64,000 bases of DNA from Allopusillimonas soli (GTDB lineage Bacteria > Pseudomonadota > Gammaproteobacteria > Burkholderiales > Burkholderiaceae_B). Of the stretch, positions 32,948-42,212 are shown piece after piece. Location of the stretch: NCBI RefSeq assembly GCF_004153445.1, contig NZ_SDQC01000001.1, forward strand, positions 248,001-312,000, in the 5' to 3' direction. Below the pieces are notes generated by a model. The model had not been told where the DNA came from. It saw only the letters and a program-made list of their open reading frames with translations, and ran no database searches. Position 1 is the first letter of the stretch; every line of letters starts with the position of its first letter. The translations under genes and the position numbers were made by a program.

Positions 32948-34363
32948 ATGGCCATTTCATCGATAGGCGTCGGATCCGGTCTGCCGCTGGACGATCTGCT
33001 GAAGCAGTTGCGTACCGCCGAGAACCAGAGCCTGAGCCTTATCCAGGAACGGGCAAAGTCCCAGCAGGCGCGCCTCTCGGGCTATGGCACCATAAAGAGC
33101 GCCGTGGAGGCGCTTCAAACCGCCGCCCAGGCGCTGGGCAAAAGCGACACCTTCGGCGCCATGGCCACCAGCGTGAAGGGCGACAGCTTCAGCGCCAGCG
33201 CACAGCCGCCGGCCACGGCGGGCCAATACACCATCTCCGTGCAGCAGCTGGCCACGCCACAGACGCTCTCCAGCCCCGCTGCCGGGTATGCACGCGTGGA
33301 CACGCCGGCTGGCAGCGATCTCGACATTACCGTGACGCTGGCCAACGGCGACACTGAAACCGTGCATGTCACGCAGGCCAACAGCAGTCTCGAAGGCGTG
33401 GTCAAGGCCATCAACGAGCACCCCGCCCTGGGGCTGCGCGCCACCATCATCAACGATGGTGGCGACACGCCCTATCATCTTCAGCTCACCGCGACCGACA
33501 CGGGTCCAGATGCCGCTGTGCAGACCATTGCCGTGGCGGGCCTCGCCCCGAGCGGAGATCCCGGCGCACCCAATATCGCCGACATGCTGTCTTTCGACCG
33601 AGCCAACCCGTCGTCCAATCTCACAGAAACCGCGGCGCGTCAGGCGCAACTTACCATCAATGGCATTGCCGTCGTCAGTGACAGCAACACCGTCAAGCAC
33701 GCCATCGCGGGCGTCACGCTCACCCTGGACAAGCTGACGGCCTCCGGCGCCACGGAAACCCTTTCCGTGTCCGCCAACAACGAAGCCACCGCCAAGGCGA
33801 TCAACAGCTTCGTGTCGGCCTACAACAGCCTGCAGGGTGTCATCAAGACGCTCACCAGCTATGACGTCACCGCTCAGACGGGCGCGGCACTCAGCGGCGA
33901 CAGTGTTGCCCGGCAGGTGCAGTCGCGCCTGCGCGACGCCTTGAATACCGTCAGCGCAAGCGGCACGCTGCGCACCCTTTCCCAAATCGGCATTACGACC
34001 AATCCCAAGGATGGCACCCTGACCATAGACAACGAAAAGCTGTCTGGCGCGCTTGCCGGCAACCCAGCGGATGTCCGTAATCTGTTCGCAGGAGAGCAAG
34101 GCATTGGCGCCCGCATGGCCGCGGCAGCCGACGATTTCGTCAAATCAGGCGGCGTACTGGCAACCGTTTCCGATCATGTCACCGACACACTCAAGGATCT
34201 CGAAAAACAGTACGACGCCGCCTCCGCGCGCATAGACGCAAAAATGGAAAACTACCGCAAGCAGTTCGTACAGCTGGATGCAATGGTCGCCCAGATGAAC
34301 TCCGTCAGCAGCTATCTGACACAACAGCTGTCCATGCTGGGCAGCCTAAGCAAAGAATCATGA
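32948..34363 (+). CDS. fliD: Flagellar filament cap protein
   Basis: A 471-residue FliD, the filament cap that helps each flagellin fold at the tip. N-terminal MAISSIGVGSGLPLDDLL is the D0 helix of the family; the middle shows repeated HAP2 regions with YTISVQQLA and NNEATAKAINSFVSAYNSL; the C-terminus LVQLDAMVAQMNSVSSYLTQQ forms a coiled coil (as QFVQLDAMVAQMNS in the read frame). It is preceded by CAGGAG at nine bases and lies 103 nt downstream of flaG. The fliS start overlaps its stop (ATGA). Exported late, with FliT as its chaperone encoded two genes downstream. Confidence 0.95.
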   Translation: MAISSIGVGSGLPLDDLLKQLRTAENQSLSLIQERAKSQQARLSGYGTIKSAVEALQTAAQALGKSDTFGAMATSVKGDSFSASAQPPATAGQYTISVQQLATPQTLSSPAAGYARVDTPAGSDLDITVTLANGDTETVHVTQANSSLEGVVKAINEHPALGLRATIINDGGDTPYHLQLTATDTGPDAAVQTIAVAGLAPSGDPGAPNIADMLSFDRANPSSNLTETAARQAQLTINGIAVVSDSNTVKHAIAGVTLTLDKLTASGATETLSVSANNEATAKAINSFVSAYNSLQGVIKTLTSYDVTAQTGAALSGDSVARQVQSRLRDALNTVSASGTLRTLSQIGITTNPKDGTLTIDNEKLSGALAGNPADVRNLFAGEQGIGARMAAAADDFVKSGGVLATVSDHVTDTLKDLEKQYDAASARIDAKMENYRKQFVQLDAMVAQMNSVSSYLTQQLSMLGSLSKES

Positions 34364-34839
34364 CACCACACAATCCCAGGTCCTCGGCCGGACGCCTTGC
34401 CAGCAGCGCCTACACCAGCATCGGACTGGAAACCCAAGTACTCAGCGCCAGCCCCGAGCGGCTCATCACGCTGCTGTTCGATGGCGCGCGCGCGGCGGTC
34501 GCGCGCGCGCGCCTTCACATGCGGCAAAATAACATCGAGGGCCGAGGCATGGCGATATCCAAGGCCATCGATATTGTAGATTCCGGGCTGAAATCCAGCG
34601 TCGATGCGGAAGCGGGCGGTGAGCTCGCCACCAACCTGATTGCCACCTACCAGCTTGTCATTCGCAACCTCATGCAGGCCAATCTTTACAACGATCCGGA
34701 AAAGCTGGCCGTGGCCGAACGCATACTGACCGATCTCGGGGACGCATGGCGTCAGGCAGTCGACCCCGCCGAGGGCGCCAATGCGGCCCCATCTCTTTCG
34801 CCCGTCCGGGGCTGTCCTGTCCCGGCGAGCGAATCATGA
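34360..34839 (+). CDS. fliS: Flagellin chaperone
   Basis: A 159-residue FliS. The family core is AYTSIGLETQVLSASPERLITLLFDGARAAVARARLHM followed by ISKAIDIVDSGLKSSVD and LIATYQLVIRNLMQANLYND. It binds the C-terminal helices of flagellin in the cytoplasm and delivers them to FlhA. The C-terminal tail after residue 135 is longer than in typical FliS (about 130 residues) and low in complexity. The gene overlaps fliD and fliT by ATGA at both ends, showing tight translational coupling in this operon. Confidence 0.95.
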   Translation: MTPHNPRSSAGRLASSAYTSIGLETQVLSASPERLITLLFDGARAAVARARLHMRQNNIEGRGMAISKAIDIVDSGLKSSVDAEAGGELATNLIATYQLVIRNLMQANLYNDPEKLAVAERILTDLGDAWRQAVDPAEGANAAPSLSPVRGCPVPASES

Positions 34840-35162
34840 ACACATCAGTACTCGGTCACTATGAAACCATTGCCCGCATATCCCACCGCATGCTGGATGA
34901 AGCCCAGGCCAAGCGCTGGGATCAGGTGCTATCACTGGGCGAACAGTACAGACAAGCGGTAGAGGTGCTGCGCAACCAAGGCGTTCTCAGCGATAACGAC
35001 CGCGAGGCACGCCGGGCGCTTATCAGTGGCATTCTGGACGACGATGCGCGCATACGCGCACTCATCTTTCCGGAACTGGAGCGGCTCGGAACGCTGATCG
35101 GTGATCTGCGGCACCAGCGCAACGTGCTGCAATCCTACTGTAAACAATCCGGACATCCATGA
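34836..35162 (+). CDS. fliT: FliD chaperone FliT
   Basis: A 108-residue small helical protein, with MNTSVLGHYETIARISHRMLDEAQAKRWDQVLSLGEQYR and RALISGILDDDARIRALIFPELERLGTLIGDLR, matching the FliT four-helix pattern and length. FliT binds FliD and in enteric bacteria also FlhDC; whether it does so here is unknown. The ATG at 34836 overlaps the fliS stop; the frame opens earlier at 34746 in fliS. The order fliD-fliS-fliT is standard and supports the call, as sequence conservation in this family is low. Confidence 0.88.
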   Translation: MNTSVLGHYETIARISHRMLDEAQAKRWDQVLSLGEQYRQAVEVLRNQGVLSDNDREARRALISGILDDDARIRALIFPELERLGTLIGDLRHQRNVLQSYCKQSGHP

Positions 35163-35163
35163 C

Positions 35164-36252
35164 ATGACGGCGGGTCCATCCGGATTGGGCACCCTGCTGG
35201 TTCAGCGGCTTGATGCCATGCTGGGCACCACGCTGTCGCAGCAGATGAACCTGGCCAACGGCGCCCGTCCGGACGCCGTGAGGCAGCCTGCTCAATCGGA
35301 AAGCACGCCACCCGGCCGGAACGAGATCCGGCGGCACCCACAAGAAGCGGTCGACCAGATTCAAGGGCGGCAACAGCCGTCTCGCGATGCCCGCTCCCTC
35401 GACCTGCAACGCACCGGCCCTGGCGATCAGGCACCGTTGCGGATGCCGTCGGCCACCAGCAGTGCTGCCACGCCTTCCGCACCGACCACGCTGGGCGCCG
35501 CCGCCCGCATTATTCTTGCCCTACTGACACGTTTCCCGGAATCAGCCGCAGCCGTTCAGCGCTCGCAACCTCTGCTGAGGCCCGCCGACCAGGGCTTTTC
35601 GCAGCCTGAGCGCATCAGCACACCGGGGCCGCAAGGCCGGGCCGAACCAGTTTCGACGTCACCGTCCCGCATGCAGGCCATGGCGCCATCAGGTGCCGAT
35701 GCCCCGCTCCGGGAGGCATTTGCCGCGGCGCTATCCAGGGCATTGAAACACAGCGGCCTGTTCTATGAATCTCACCTGGCACTGCTTGCCCAAGGCAAGG
35801 CCGATATCGCGCAACTGCGCCAGGAACCGCAGGGGCAGCAGGCCGTGCGCAATCCGGGCACAGGCGGGGTTCAGGACATGCCGCTTCCCGTCCAGCACCT
35901 GGTCCGTCAACAGCTTGAGGCGCTGGCCAACCAGACCTTTGCCTGGCAAGGTCTGGCCTGGCCGGGCGTGCCCCTGTCATGGACCTTACAGCGCCATACG
36001 GATACGCCGGCCCATGAAGCGGCTCGCTCCGACCACTGGCATACGGCACTGGACCTGGCACTACCTGAACTGGGAGCGATACAGATCCGGTTGATACTGC
36101 GCGGCGACAGCCTGGATGTGTCGCTGCAGGCGGATCAGTCGGCAACGCTGCTGGGCCGGCATGCATCGACACTGCGAGCGCACTGCGCCGAGCTTGGGCT
36201 GACCGTTGGCCGCCTGTCCATCAAACGCGGCGCGGCGCACGAATCGGCATGA
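35164..36252 (+). CDS. FliK-like hook-length-control homolog (second copy)
   Basis: A 362-residue protein with a long low-complexity Gln/Arg/Pro/Ser-rich N-terminal half and an ordered C-terminal domain, ALDLALPELGAIQIRLILRGDSLDVSLQADQSATLLGRHASTLRAHCAELGLTVG in family terms (residues about 300-355). This resembles the FliK C-terminal domain that contacts FlhB. The true fliK lies at 42674. ATG 35164 is one base after fliT ends; the frame back to 35101 overlaps fliT. The next gene encodes only the FlhB C-terminal domain, so a FliK-like/FlhB-like pair is placed in the late operon. Its role is unknown. Confidence 0.75.
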   Translation: MTAGPSGLGTLLVQRLDAMLGTTLSQQMNLANGARPDAVRQPAQSESTPPGRNEIRRHPQEAVDQIQGRQQPSRDARSLDLQRTGPGDQAPLRMPSATSSAATPSAPTTLGAAARIILALLTRFPESAAAVQRSQPLLRPADQGFSQPERISTPGPQGRAEPVSTSPSRMQAMAPSGADAPLREAFAAALSRALKHSGLFYESHLALLAQGKADIAQLRQEPQGQQAVRNPGTGGVQDMPLPVQHLVRQQLEALANQTFAWQGLAWPGVPLSWTLQRHTDTPAHEAARSDHWHTALDLALPELGAIQIRLILRGDSLDVSLQADQSATLLGRHASTLRAHCAELGLTVGRLSIKRGAAHESA

Positions 36253-36587
36253 CTGAAGCGCAAGACGACAACGTGCAAAAAGACGCGCCGCCTGGTAAAC
36301 CGCTACGCCAGGCCGTGGCACTTTCCTATGATGCGCGCGACACCGCGCCTCGGGTCGTTGCCAAAGGTTATGGCACGGTCGCCGAGAATATCATCCGCTG
36401 CGCACGCGAACACAACCTGTATGTTCATGACGCACCCGAGATGGTCAGCGTACTGATGCATCTTGATCTCGACCAGCATATTCCCCCAGCGCTCTACGAA
36501 GCGGTGGCTGGCATACTGACATGGCTGTACAGGCTGGAGGAAGCCACGTACACCGAGGCAGAAAGATACGATCAATCACCTACCTGA
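36249..36587 (+). CDS. FlhB C-terminal-domain-only protein (FlhX type)
   Basis: A 112-residue protein equal to the cytoplasmic fragment of FlhB after autocleavage. After a charged 20-residue leader it reads RQAVALSYDARDTAPRVVAKGYGTVAENIIRCAREHNL and VHDAPEMVSVLMHLDLDQHIPPALYEAVAGILTWLY, the YscU/FlhB C-terminal fold. The autocleavage motif NPTH and all transmembrane helices are absent. Its ATG overlaps the upstream FliK-like stop by 4 nt. Stand-alone FlhX proteins can substitute for the cleaved FlhB domain in some bacteria; here it may act on substrate switching. A terminator for the convergent fliE gene follows directly. Confidence 0.88.
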   Translation: MTEAQDDNVQKDAPPGKPLRQAVALSYDARDTAPRVVAKGYGTVAENIIRCAREHNLYVHDAPEMVSVLMHLDLDQHIPPALYEAVAGILTWLYRLEEATYTEAERYDQSPT

Positions 36588-36624
36588 AAAAAATGCCGCT
36601 GACTCCCGATGGGAAATCAGCGGC
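36587..36624 (-). terminator. Rho-independent terminator after fliE
   Basis: On the minus strand GCCGCTGA (36624-36617) pairs with TCAGCGGC (36602-36595) over a 14-nt loop, followed by a run of seven T (36593-36587). It ends transcription coming from fliE and touches the last base of the FlhX stop codon. Confidence 0.8.
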
Positions 36625-36666
36625 GCAAGGGAAAACCTGTGTTGAGCCTATTGGCTGGACCAGCCG

Positions 36667-36993
36667 TCAGACCGGCATGCTGGCGATCTCCTGGTAGGCG
36701 GCAACCAGCCGATTGCGCACTTGTACGGTAGCCTGGAAGGCCAGGCCCGCCGTCTGCATGTCTATCATGACGTCGTTCAGAGACACATCGGGCACACCCA
36801 GCTCAAATGCGCGCGCCTGAGCGGCAGCCTGGTTCTGCTGCGTCGAGACACGCTGCAGCGAACGGGACAACGCCTCGGCAAAGCCTTCGTCCGGTGGCGC
36901 GTGCACGGTATCGGCCCGCGTGGCGCCAGATGCCGAATGCGCCACGGCGCGCATTTGTGCAAGCATGTGTTCAATGGAGGCAATCTGCTGCAT
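36667..36993 (-). CDS. fliE: Flagellar hook-basal body adaptor
   Basis: A 108-residue FliE, a periplasmic junction between the MS ring and proximal rod and probably the first rod-type export substrate. MQQIASIEHMLAQMRAVA begins the protein, and the C-terminus VSLNDVMIDMQTAGLAFQATVQVRNRLVAAYQEIASMPV is the typical D0-like end. ATG 36993 gives the usual length; ATG 37044 would add an untypical LRPAQEAFTFNSVIWP stretch. No strong ribosome site is visible for either. The gene is divergent from fliF, with a 302-nt non-coding region between, and ends at a good terminator. Confidence 0.93.
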   Translation of the reverse strand: MQQIASIEHMLAQMRAVAHSASGATRADTVHAPPDEGFAEALSRSLQRVSTQQNQAAAQARAFELGVPDVSLNDVMIDMQTAGLAFQATVQVRNRLVAAYQEIASMPV

Positions 36994-37295
36994 GGGCCAT
37001 ATAACGGAATTAAAAGTAAAGGCCTCTTGCGCGGGCCTGAGCATGGCATCACTTTAGCGCCGCCTGGCCGCTCCCAAGACACCTATCTGAGGCCAAAAGA
37101 GGGGGCTGTTCGCCCATTCGGGCCATATGGCCTAAATGACCCCCAAATCCCATGCTGTTCAGCGCTTGCAGCGCACCTGCCTACTTTCATAATGCAGGCT
37201 CGTTCAGTCTTATCCAGCGGCATGCTCATCTTGTTGAAACACTGCACAGTGCCTTTATCTTCCCGCCATTTGGCCTGTGGCCGTCGAGGATGCGC
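36994..37295. other. fliE-fliF divergent regulatory region
   Basis: 302 nt without a supported gene. It holds the perfect palindrome GGCCATATGGCC at 37121-37132 and AT-rich patches near 37180. No sigma-28 sequence was found. As the class II genes start here on both sides, a master-regulator (FlhDC) site is expected, but I cannot pick out its two half-sites. Confidence 0.4.
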
Positions 37296-38957
37296 ATGAC
37301 ATCATCGGCCGCATGGGCGGAACGCCTGCGCGTTCTCGCCCGCCCCCTTGCATGGCCGCGACCGGCTCAGGCGGTCGGCGCATCCGCGCTGATCGCTCTT
37401 GTGGTGGCCCTGCTCCTGTGGGCGCGCGCCCCCGAGTACAAGGTTTTGTTTTCCAATCTGGAAGACCGCGACGGCGGCGCCATTGTATCCACGCTGGCGC
37501 AGATGAATGTACCGTACAAACTGTCGGAGACGGGCACCGCCATCCTGGTTCCGGCGGATCGCGTTCATGGCCTGCGGCTGCAGCTAGCCCAGCAGGGGCT
37601 GCCGCGCAGCGGGGCTGCCGGGTTCGAGCTCATGGACAACACGCGCTTTGGCGCCAGCCAGTTCACCGAGCAGGTTACTTATCAGCGGGCGCTGGAGGGC
37701 GAACTGGCCAACACCATACGCGACCTGCATGCAGTTCAGGCGGCCCGCGTGCACCTGGCTCTGCCGCGGCAGTCCTTGTTTGTCCGCGAGCGCCAGGCGC
37801 CCACCGCGTCCGTCCTGCTTACGCTCTATCCGGGCCGAAGCCTGAGCGACGCACAGGTCAATGCCATTACCTGGCTGGTGTCATCCAGCGTGCCTCATCT
37901 CACGGCGGAGAATGTATCGGTCGTTGATCAGAACGGCCGCCTGCTTACCCAACCCGCCGGCGACGCGGGCGCGGACGGCGCCCGGCGCACCCTGATCGAC
38001 GATATCGAACAGCGCACCATACAGCGTATCCTGACACTACTCAATCCGCTGGTCGGCGCCGGTAACGTGCGCGCGCAGGCCAGCGCCGACGTCGATTTCT
38101 CGCAGCGCGAGCAGACATCCGAAGTCTACCGGCCCAACCAGGAGCCAGGGCAGGCTGCTGTCCGCAGCAAGCAGACCAGCGCATCGTCCCAACGCAATGT
38201 GCCGCCGCCCGAGGGCGTGCCGGGCGCGCTCACGAATCAACCGCCCGCCAACGCAACCGCGCCGATACAGACGCCACCAGCCACTACGCAGGACGCCGGC
38301 GGCACGCAGGCCGGCGGCCAGGCCGATGTACTGTCCAGCGAAGAAAATGCGGCCGGCCACGGCAGCGGCTCGAGCCGGCGCGATGCCACCATCAACTACG
38401 AAGTGGATCGCACCATCAGCCATACCCGGCAGCCGCTCGGCACGCTGAACCGGCTTTCCGTCGCCGTGGTGGTGAATTATCGCGACACCGATACCGGCCC
38501 CGAACCGCTGTCCGACGAGGAGATGGCCAAGATAGACGCGCTGGTGAAGCAGGCCATGGGTTATTCGGCATCCCGAGGCGACACGCTCAGCGTTGTCAAC
38601 AGCGCCTTTACGGAAACCGATATCGCCCGTGTGCCACTCTGGCGCGATCCCGTTTACATCGATATGGCCCTGCGCCTGCTGCGCTATCTCCTTGTGGCGC
38701 TTGTCGTCTATCTGATCTGGCGCCGTATCGTCAAGCCGATGTTGGCGCGCCAGGCGCGCGAGCGCGAGCAGGTCGAAGCGGACGTCGAGCAACAGGCCAG
38801 GGCAAGAGAACATGCCGAAGCGCAAGAGCGCCTGGCTGCAGCGCTCAGCCGCCATGAGGAAAACCTGAACACGGCGCGGGATATGGCAAACAAGGATCCA
38901 CGCGCCGTCGCCATGGTGCTGCGCACGTGGATGGAGAAGAAAGATGGCAGTCTCTGA
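37296..38957 (+). CDS. fliF: Flagellar MS-ring protein
   Basis: A 553-residue FliF, inner-membrane MS-ring. The N-terminal transmembrane segment is VGASALIALVVALLLW (about 28-43), the ring-building motif region has APEYKVLFSNLEDRDGGAIVSTL and HLALPRQSLFVRERQAPTASVLL, the second transmembrane helix is LLRYLLVALVVYLIW near 450, and the last 50 residues bind FliG. ATG 37296 has GAGG about six bases upstream; ATG 37290 is too close to it, and the track frame from 37152 has no support. It is first in the fliFGHIJK operon and overlaps fliG by 14 nt. The periplasmic loop around 290-370 is Pro/Gln/Ala rich and probably disordered. Confidence 0.95.
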   Translation: MTSSAAWAERLRVLARPLAWPRPAQAVGASALIALVVALLLWARAPEYKVLFSNLEDRDGGAIVSTLAQMNVPYKLSETGTAILVPADRVHGLRLQLAQQGLPRSGAAGFELMDNTRFGASQFTEQVTYQRALEGELANTIRDLHAVQAARVHLALPRQSLFVRERQAPTASVLLTLYPGRSLSDAQVNAITWLVSSSVPHLTAENVSVVDQNGRLLTQPAGDAGADGARRTLIDDIEQRTIQRILTLLNPLVGAGNVRAQASADVDFSQREQTSEVYRPNQEPGQAAVRSKQTSASSQRNVPPPEGVPGALTNQPPANATAPIQTPPATTQDAGGTQAGGQADVLSSEENAAGHGSGSSRRDATINYEVDRTISHTRQPLGTLNRLSVAVVVNYRDTDTGPEPLSDEEMAKIDALVKQAMGYSASRGDTLSVVNSAFTETDIARVPLWRDPVYIDMALRLLRYLLVALVVYLIWRRIVKPMLARQAREREQVEADVEQQARAREHAEAQERLAAALSRHEENLNTARDMANKDPRAVAMVLRTWMEKKDGSL

Positions 38958-39945
38958 ACCCGGTCTTGAGCGTTGCGCCATTCTCATGATGTCGCTGGGC
39001 GAGGATGCGGCCGCCGAGGTCTTCCGCTACCTCAGCGCGCGCGAGGTGCAGCAGATAGGCAGTGCCATGGCCAATCTGAAGAACATCACCCGCGCCGACG
39101 TGGACAACGTGCTTGAGGAGTTCCGGCAGGAAGCCGACCAGTTCCTGGCGGTCACGCTGGGTTCCGACGAATATGTGCGCGCCGTGCTGACCAAGGCGCT
39201 GGGCACCGATCGCGCGGCAGGCCTGCTGGAAGACATCTTCGAGGCAGGCGACAGCAACAGCGGCATCGACGCCCTGAACTGGCTCGATCCTCAGCAGGTC
39301 GCCGAACTCATTAGCGACGAGCACCCGCAGATTATTGCCACCATCCTGGTCCATCTCGAACGCGACAGGGCATCCGGCGTGCTCGCGCTGCTCAACGAGC
39401 GCCTGCGCAATGACGTGCTCCTGCGCATAGCCACCTTTGGCGGCGTACAGCCAGCCGCCTTGCATGAGCTGACCGAAGTGCTCAATGGCATGCTGTCTGG
39501 CCAGGGTGCCAAGCGCAGCAAGATGGGTGGCGTGCGCACCGCGGCGGAAATTCTCAATTTCATGACCTCCGCGGAGGAAGAAGCCGTGGTGCAGAATCTG
39601 CGCGAACTGGATCCTGATCTGGCCCAGCGTATTGTCGATGACATGTTCGTCTTCGAAAACATGCTCAATCTCGAGGATGCGGCGATCCAGCTCATTCTCA
39701 AGGAAGTCGATACGATCAGCCTTACCATAGCCCTCAAGGGAACCGAAGCCGCACTGCGCGAGAAGTTCTTCAAGAACATGTCGCGACGTGCCGCCGACAT
39801 GCTGCGAGATGACCTGGAAGCCCAGGGACCGGTCCGCATGTCCAAGGTCGAGGAAGAACAAAAACGCATCGTCCAGGTGGCACGCCGGCTGGCGGAAGGC
39901 GGCGCATTCAGCCTGAGCGGACTCGGAGGCGACGAGTATGTCTGA
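38944..39945 (+). CDS. fliG: Flagellar motor switch protein FliG
   Basis: A 333-residue FliG of the usual length, a rotor component linking MS ring and C ring. The N-terminal domain has RCAILMMSLGEDAAAEVFRYLSAREVQQIGSAM, the middle EHPQIIATILVHLERDRASGVLALL with the EHPQ motif, and the C-terminal domain LREKFFKNMSRRAADMLRDDLEAQGPVR with the charged residues that interact with the stator. It overlaps fliF and is followed by fliH overlapping by 8 nt. Nothing odd. Confidence 0.97.
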   Translation: MAVSEPGLERCAILMMSLGEDAAAEVFRYLSAREVQQIGSAMANLKNITRADVDNVLEEFRQEADQFLAVTLGSDEYVRAVLTKALGTDRAAGLLEDIFEAGDSNSGIDALNWLDPQQVAELISDEHPQIIATILVHLERDRASGVLALLNERLRNDVLLRIATFGGVQPAALHELTEVLNGMLSGQGAKRSKMGGVRTAAEILNFMTSAEEEAVVQNLRELDPDLAQRIVDDMFVFENMLNLEDAAIQLILKEVDTISLTIALKGTEAALREKFFKNMSRRAADMLRDDLEAQGPVRMSKVEEEQKRIVQVARRLAEGGAFSLSGLGGDEYV

Positions 39946-40696
39946 ATGTCACGGCACGGCTACCGCAGACATCGCACGCTGGTCTCTTTGGCGGCCAGCG
40001 CGATTCGACAACGCATCGACGGCACCGGTGATCGAGCCCGAAGAAGACGCCAACGGACAGCATCAAGCACACCCCGCACCCGGCCCCTCTCTCGAAGAAA
40101 TCGAGTCGGCGGCGCGTGAACGCGGCTATGCCGACGGGCGGGCAGAAGGCTATGCACAGGGTCTGGAAAAAGGCAGAGAGGAAGGCCTGCGCACCGGCCA
40201 AGCAGAAGGCTACAAGGAAGGCTATCAGGCGGGGCGGCAAGCCGGTCTTGAGGCCGGAGCAGACACGGCAGCCGAACAGGCCCGCCGCCTGCAAGGCCTG
40301 GCCGATGCATGCGGCACCGCCCTGCAGAACCTTGACGCTGAAACCGGCCATGCGTTGACCAGCCTGGCACTGCGCATTGCCGAGCAAGTGGTCCGCAGCA
40401 CCCTCGCATCGCAAGCCGAACTCATTACCGGGCTGGTGCGCGATATTCTGGACCTCGATCCGGCCCGGCAGGGCCTTTTGCGCCTGCGCGTGCACAGTGA
40501 CGATGCCGAATTGCTGCAGCCATATCTGTCGCAGGACACCCGCATCGCCAGCTGGCAGCTTGTGCCCGACGACACCATGGAGCGAGGCGGCTGTATTGCG
40601 GAAACCGCCTTGGGTTCCATCGACGCCACACTGGAAACCCGCTGGCAGCGCGTGCTGTCCGCACTGGGCCGCACGCTTCCCGGCGAGGAAGGCTGA
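39938..40696 (+). CDS. fliH: Flagellar ATPase regulator / stalk protein
   Basis: A 252-residue FliH. Residues 63-107 contain the glycine-spaced repeat ([17 protein letters not shown] and [18 protein letters not shown]), the classic GxxxG coil of this family, which forms the peripheral stalk of the ATPase. The C-terminal half is similar to the V-ATPase E/F0 b-delta-type domain, with [21 protein letters not shown] and the ending [14 protein letters not shown]. It binds and restrains FliI and docks it to the export gate. The gene overlaps fliG and is followed by fliI after one base (TGACATG). Confidence 0.94.
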   Translation: MSECHGTATADIARWSLWRPARFDNASTAPVIEPEEDANGQHQAHPAPGPSLEEIESAARERGYADGRAEGYAQGLEKGREEGLRTGQAEGYKEGYQAGRQAGLEAGADTAAEQARRLQGLADACGTALQNLDAETGHALTSLALRIAEQVVRSTLASQAELITGLVRDILDLDPARQGLLRLRVHSDDAELLQPYLSQDTRIASWQLVPDDTMERGGCIAETALGSIDATLETRWQRVLSALGRTLPGEEG

Positions 40697-40697
40697 C

Positions 40698-42212
40698 ATG
40701 GATACCTACCCGGCCAGTCGCGCGGCGCCCGCCATGGCGCATCGCCCGGCATCGGCGCCGACAGCCCCCGCCGGCGATACGACCGGACCTCGCCTGCGCC
40801 GGCATCTGGAGGCGGATCAACATCGCATCGCCGCGACCGAATCATGGCTGCAAAGCGGACGCATCACGCGCGCGACCGGGCTTATCCTCGAGGCCACCGG
40901 CCTGCGTCTGGCGGTGGGCGCGGCCTGCCGCATTGAAATCACGGCCGGCACCAACCACTGGGCCGATGCGGAGGTCGTCGGTTTCAACGGGCAAACACTG
41001 TATCTGATGCCACAAGGCGATATTTCCGGCCTGCCTCCCGGCGCGCGTGTGTTGCCCATCGAGCCGGCAGCGCAGGGGACTGGCGGACCGGATCCGGCAA
41101 ATGCCGCCAACCCCGCATTCCTGGACCTTCAGTCCCGCCGACTGCCCGTGGGCCCCGGCCTGCTCGGCCGGGTGCTCGATGGCGCGGGCCACCCCCTGGA
41201 CCAGCGCGGCGCGCTGGCGGACGTCCAGGCGGCTTCCTTGACAGCCCGCACCCTCAATCCGCTCGCCCGCGCCCCCGTCGATACTGTGCTCGATGTCGGC
41301 GTACGCGCCATCAATGGCCTGCTTACGGTCGGGCGCGGCCAGCGCATGGGCTTGTTTGCGGGATCGGGTGTCGGCAAAAGCGTCCTGCTCGGCATGATGG
41401 CGCGCTATACCCAGGCCGACATCATTATTGTCGGGCTGATCGGCGAACGCGGACGGGAAGTCAAGGAATTCATCGAGCAGAACCTGGGCGCCGAAGGCCT
41501 TGCCCGCGCGGTCGTGGTGGCCGCGCCAGCGGATGTGTCTCCCTTGCTACGCATGCAAGGCGCCGTCTATGCCACGCGGCTGGCCGAGTATTTCCGGGAT
41601 CAGGGCCAGCATGTGCTGCTCATCATGGACTCGCTCACCCGCTATGCCATGGCGCAGCGGGAAATTGCCTTGGCCATCGGCGAACCGCCCGCAACCAAGG
41701 GCTACCCGCCTTCCGTCTTCGCAAAATTGCCGGCGCTCGTCGAACGGGCCGGAAATGGAACCCCGGCACCGGGGCGCGCCGCCGCCGGCTCCATCACCGC
41801 GTTCTACACCGTGCTGACGGAAGGCGACGACCAACAGGACCCCATTGCCGACGCCGCGCGCGCCATTCTCGATGGGCATGTCGTGCTGTCGCGCAGCCTC
41901 GCCGAATCGGGCCACTATCCGGCCATTGACATCGAGGCATCCATTTCCCGCGTCATGCCCGCCGTCGTGCCCGCCGGCCAGCTTGCCGCCGCGCACCGCT
42001 TCAAGAAGATGCTGTCCCGATATCAACGCAATCGAGACTTGGTTGCCGTCGGCGCCTACACGCCGGGCAACGACGCCCAGATAGACGAAGCCATGGCCAA
42101 GTGGCCCCTGCTGGAAGCCTATCTGCAGCAGGATGTATCAACAAGAGCCGACTATGCCAGCTCGGCGCTAGGCATGGAACAGATGCTGACTCCCCAGGAT
42201 GCCGCAACATGA
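40698..42212 (+). CDS. fliI: Flagellum-specific ATP synthase/ATPase
   Basis: A 504-residue export ATPase. The beta-barrel N-terminal domain ends near 150, then comes Walker A GSGVGKS (222-228), the Walker B region [20 protein letters not shown], and the conserved [25 protein letters not shown] and the arginine-finger-bearing C-terminal part. A roughly 15-residue insertion rich in Gly/Ala/Pro ([15 protein letters not shown], 126-140) is seen in the N-domain. The ATG at 40698 follows the fliH stop; the frame from 40377 lies in fliH and is rejected. It unfolds export substrates at the gate and is coupled to FliH and FliJ. Confidence 0.96.
   Translation: MDTYPASRAAPAMAHRPASAPTAPAGDTTGPRLRRHLEADQHRIAATESWLQSGRITRATGLILEATGLRLAVGAACRIEITAGTNHWADAEVVGFNGQTLYLMPQGDISGLPPGARVLPIEPAAQGTGGPDPANAANPAFLDLQSRRLPVGPGLLGRVLDGAGHPLDQRGALADVQAASLTARTLNPLARAPVDTVLDVGVRAINGLLTVGRGQRMGLFAGSGVGKSVLLGMMARYTQADIIIVGLIGERGREVKEFIEQNLGAEGLARAVVVAAPADVSPLLRMQGAVYATRLAEYFRDQGQHVLLIMDSLTRYAMAQREIALAIGEPPATKGYPPSVFAKLPALVERAGNGTPAPGRAAAGSITAFYTVLTEGDDQQDPIADAARAILDGHVVLSRSLAESGHYPAIDIEASISRVMPAVVPAGQLAAAHRFKKMLSRYQRNRDLVAVGAYTPGNDAQIDEAMAKWPLLEAYLQQDVSTRADYASSALGMEQMLTPQDAAT

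Noticed and set aside
32957-34099. Minus-strand frame of 380 codons over fliD
   Set aside because: Antisense to fliD; composition is a mirror of the real gene.
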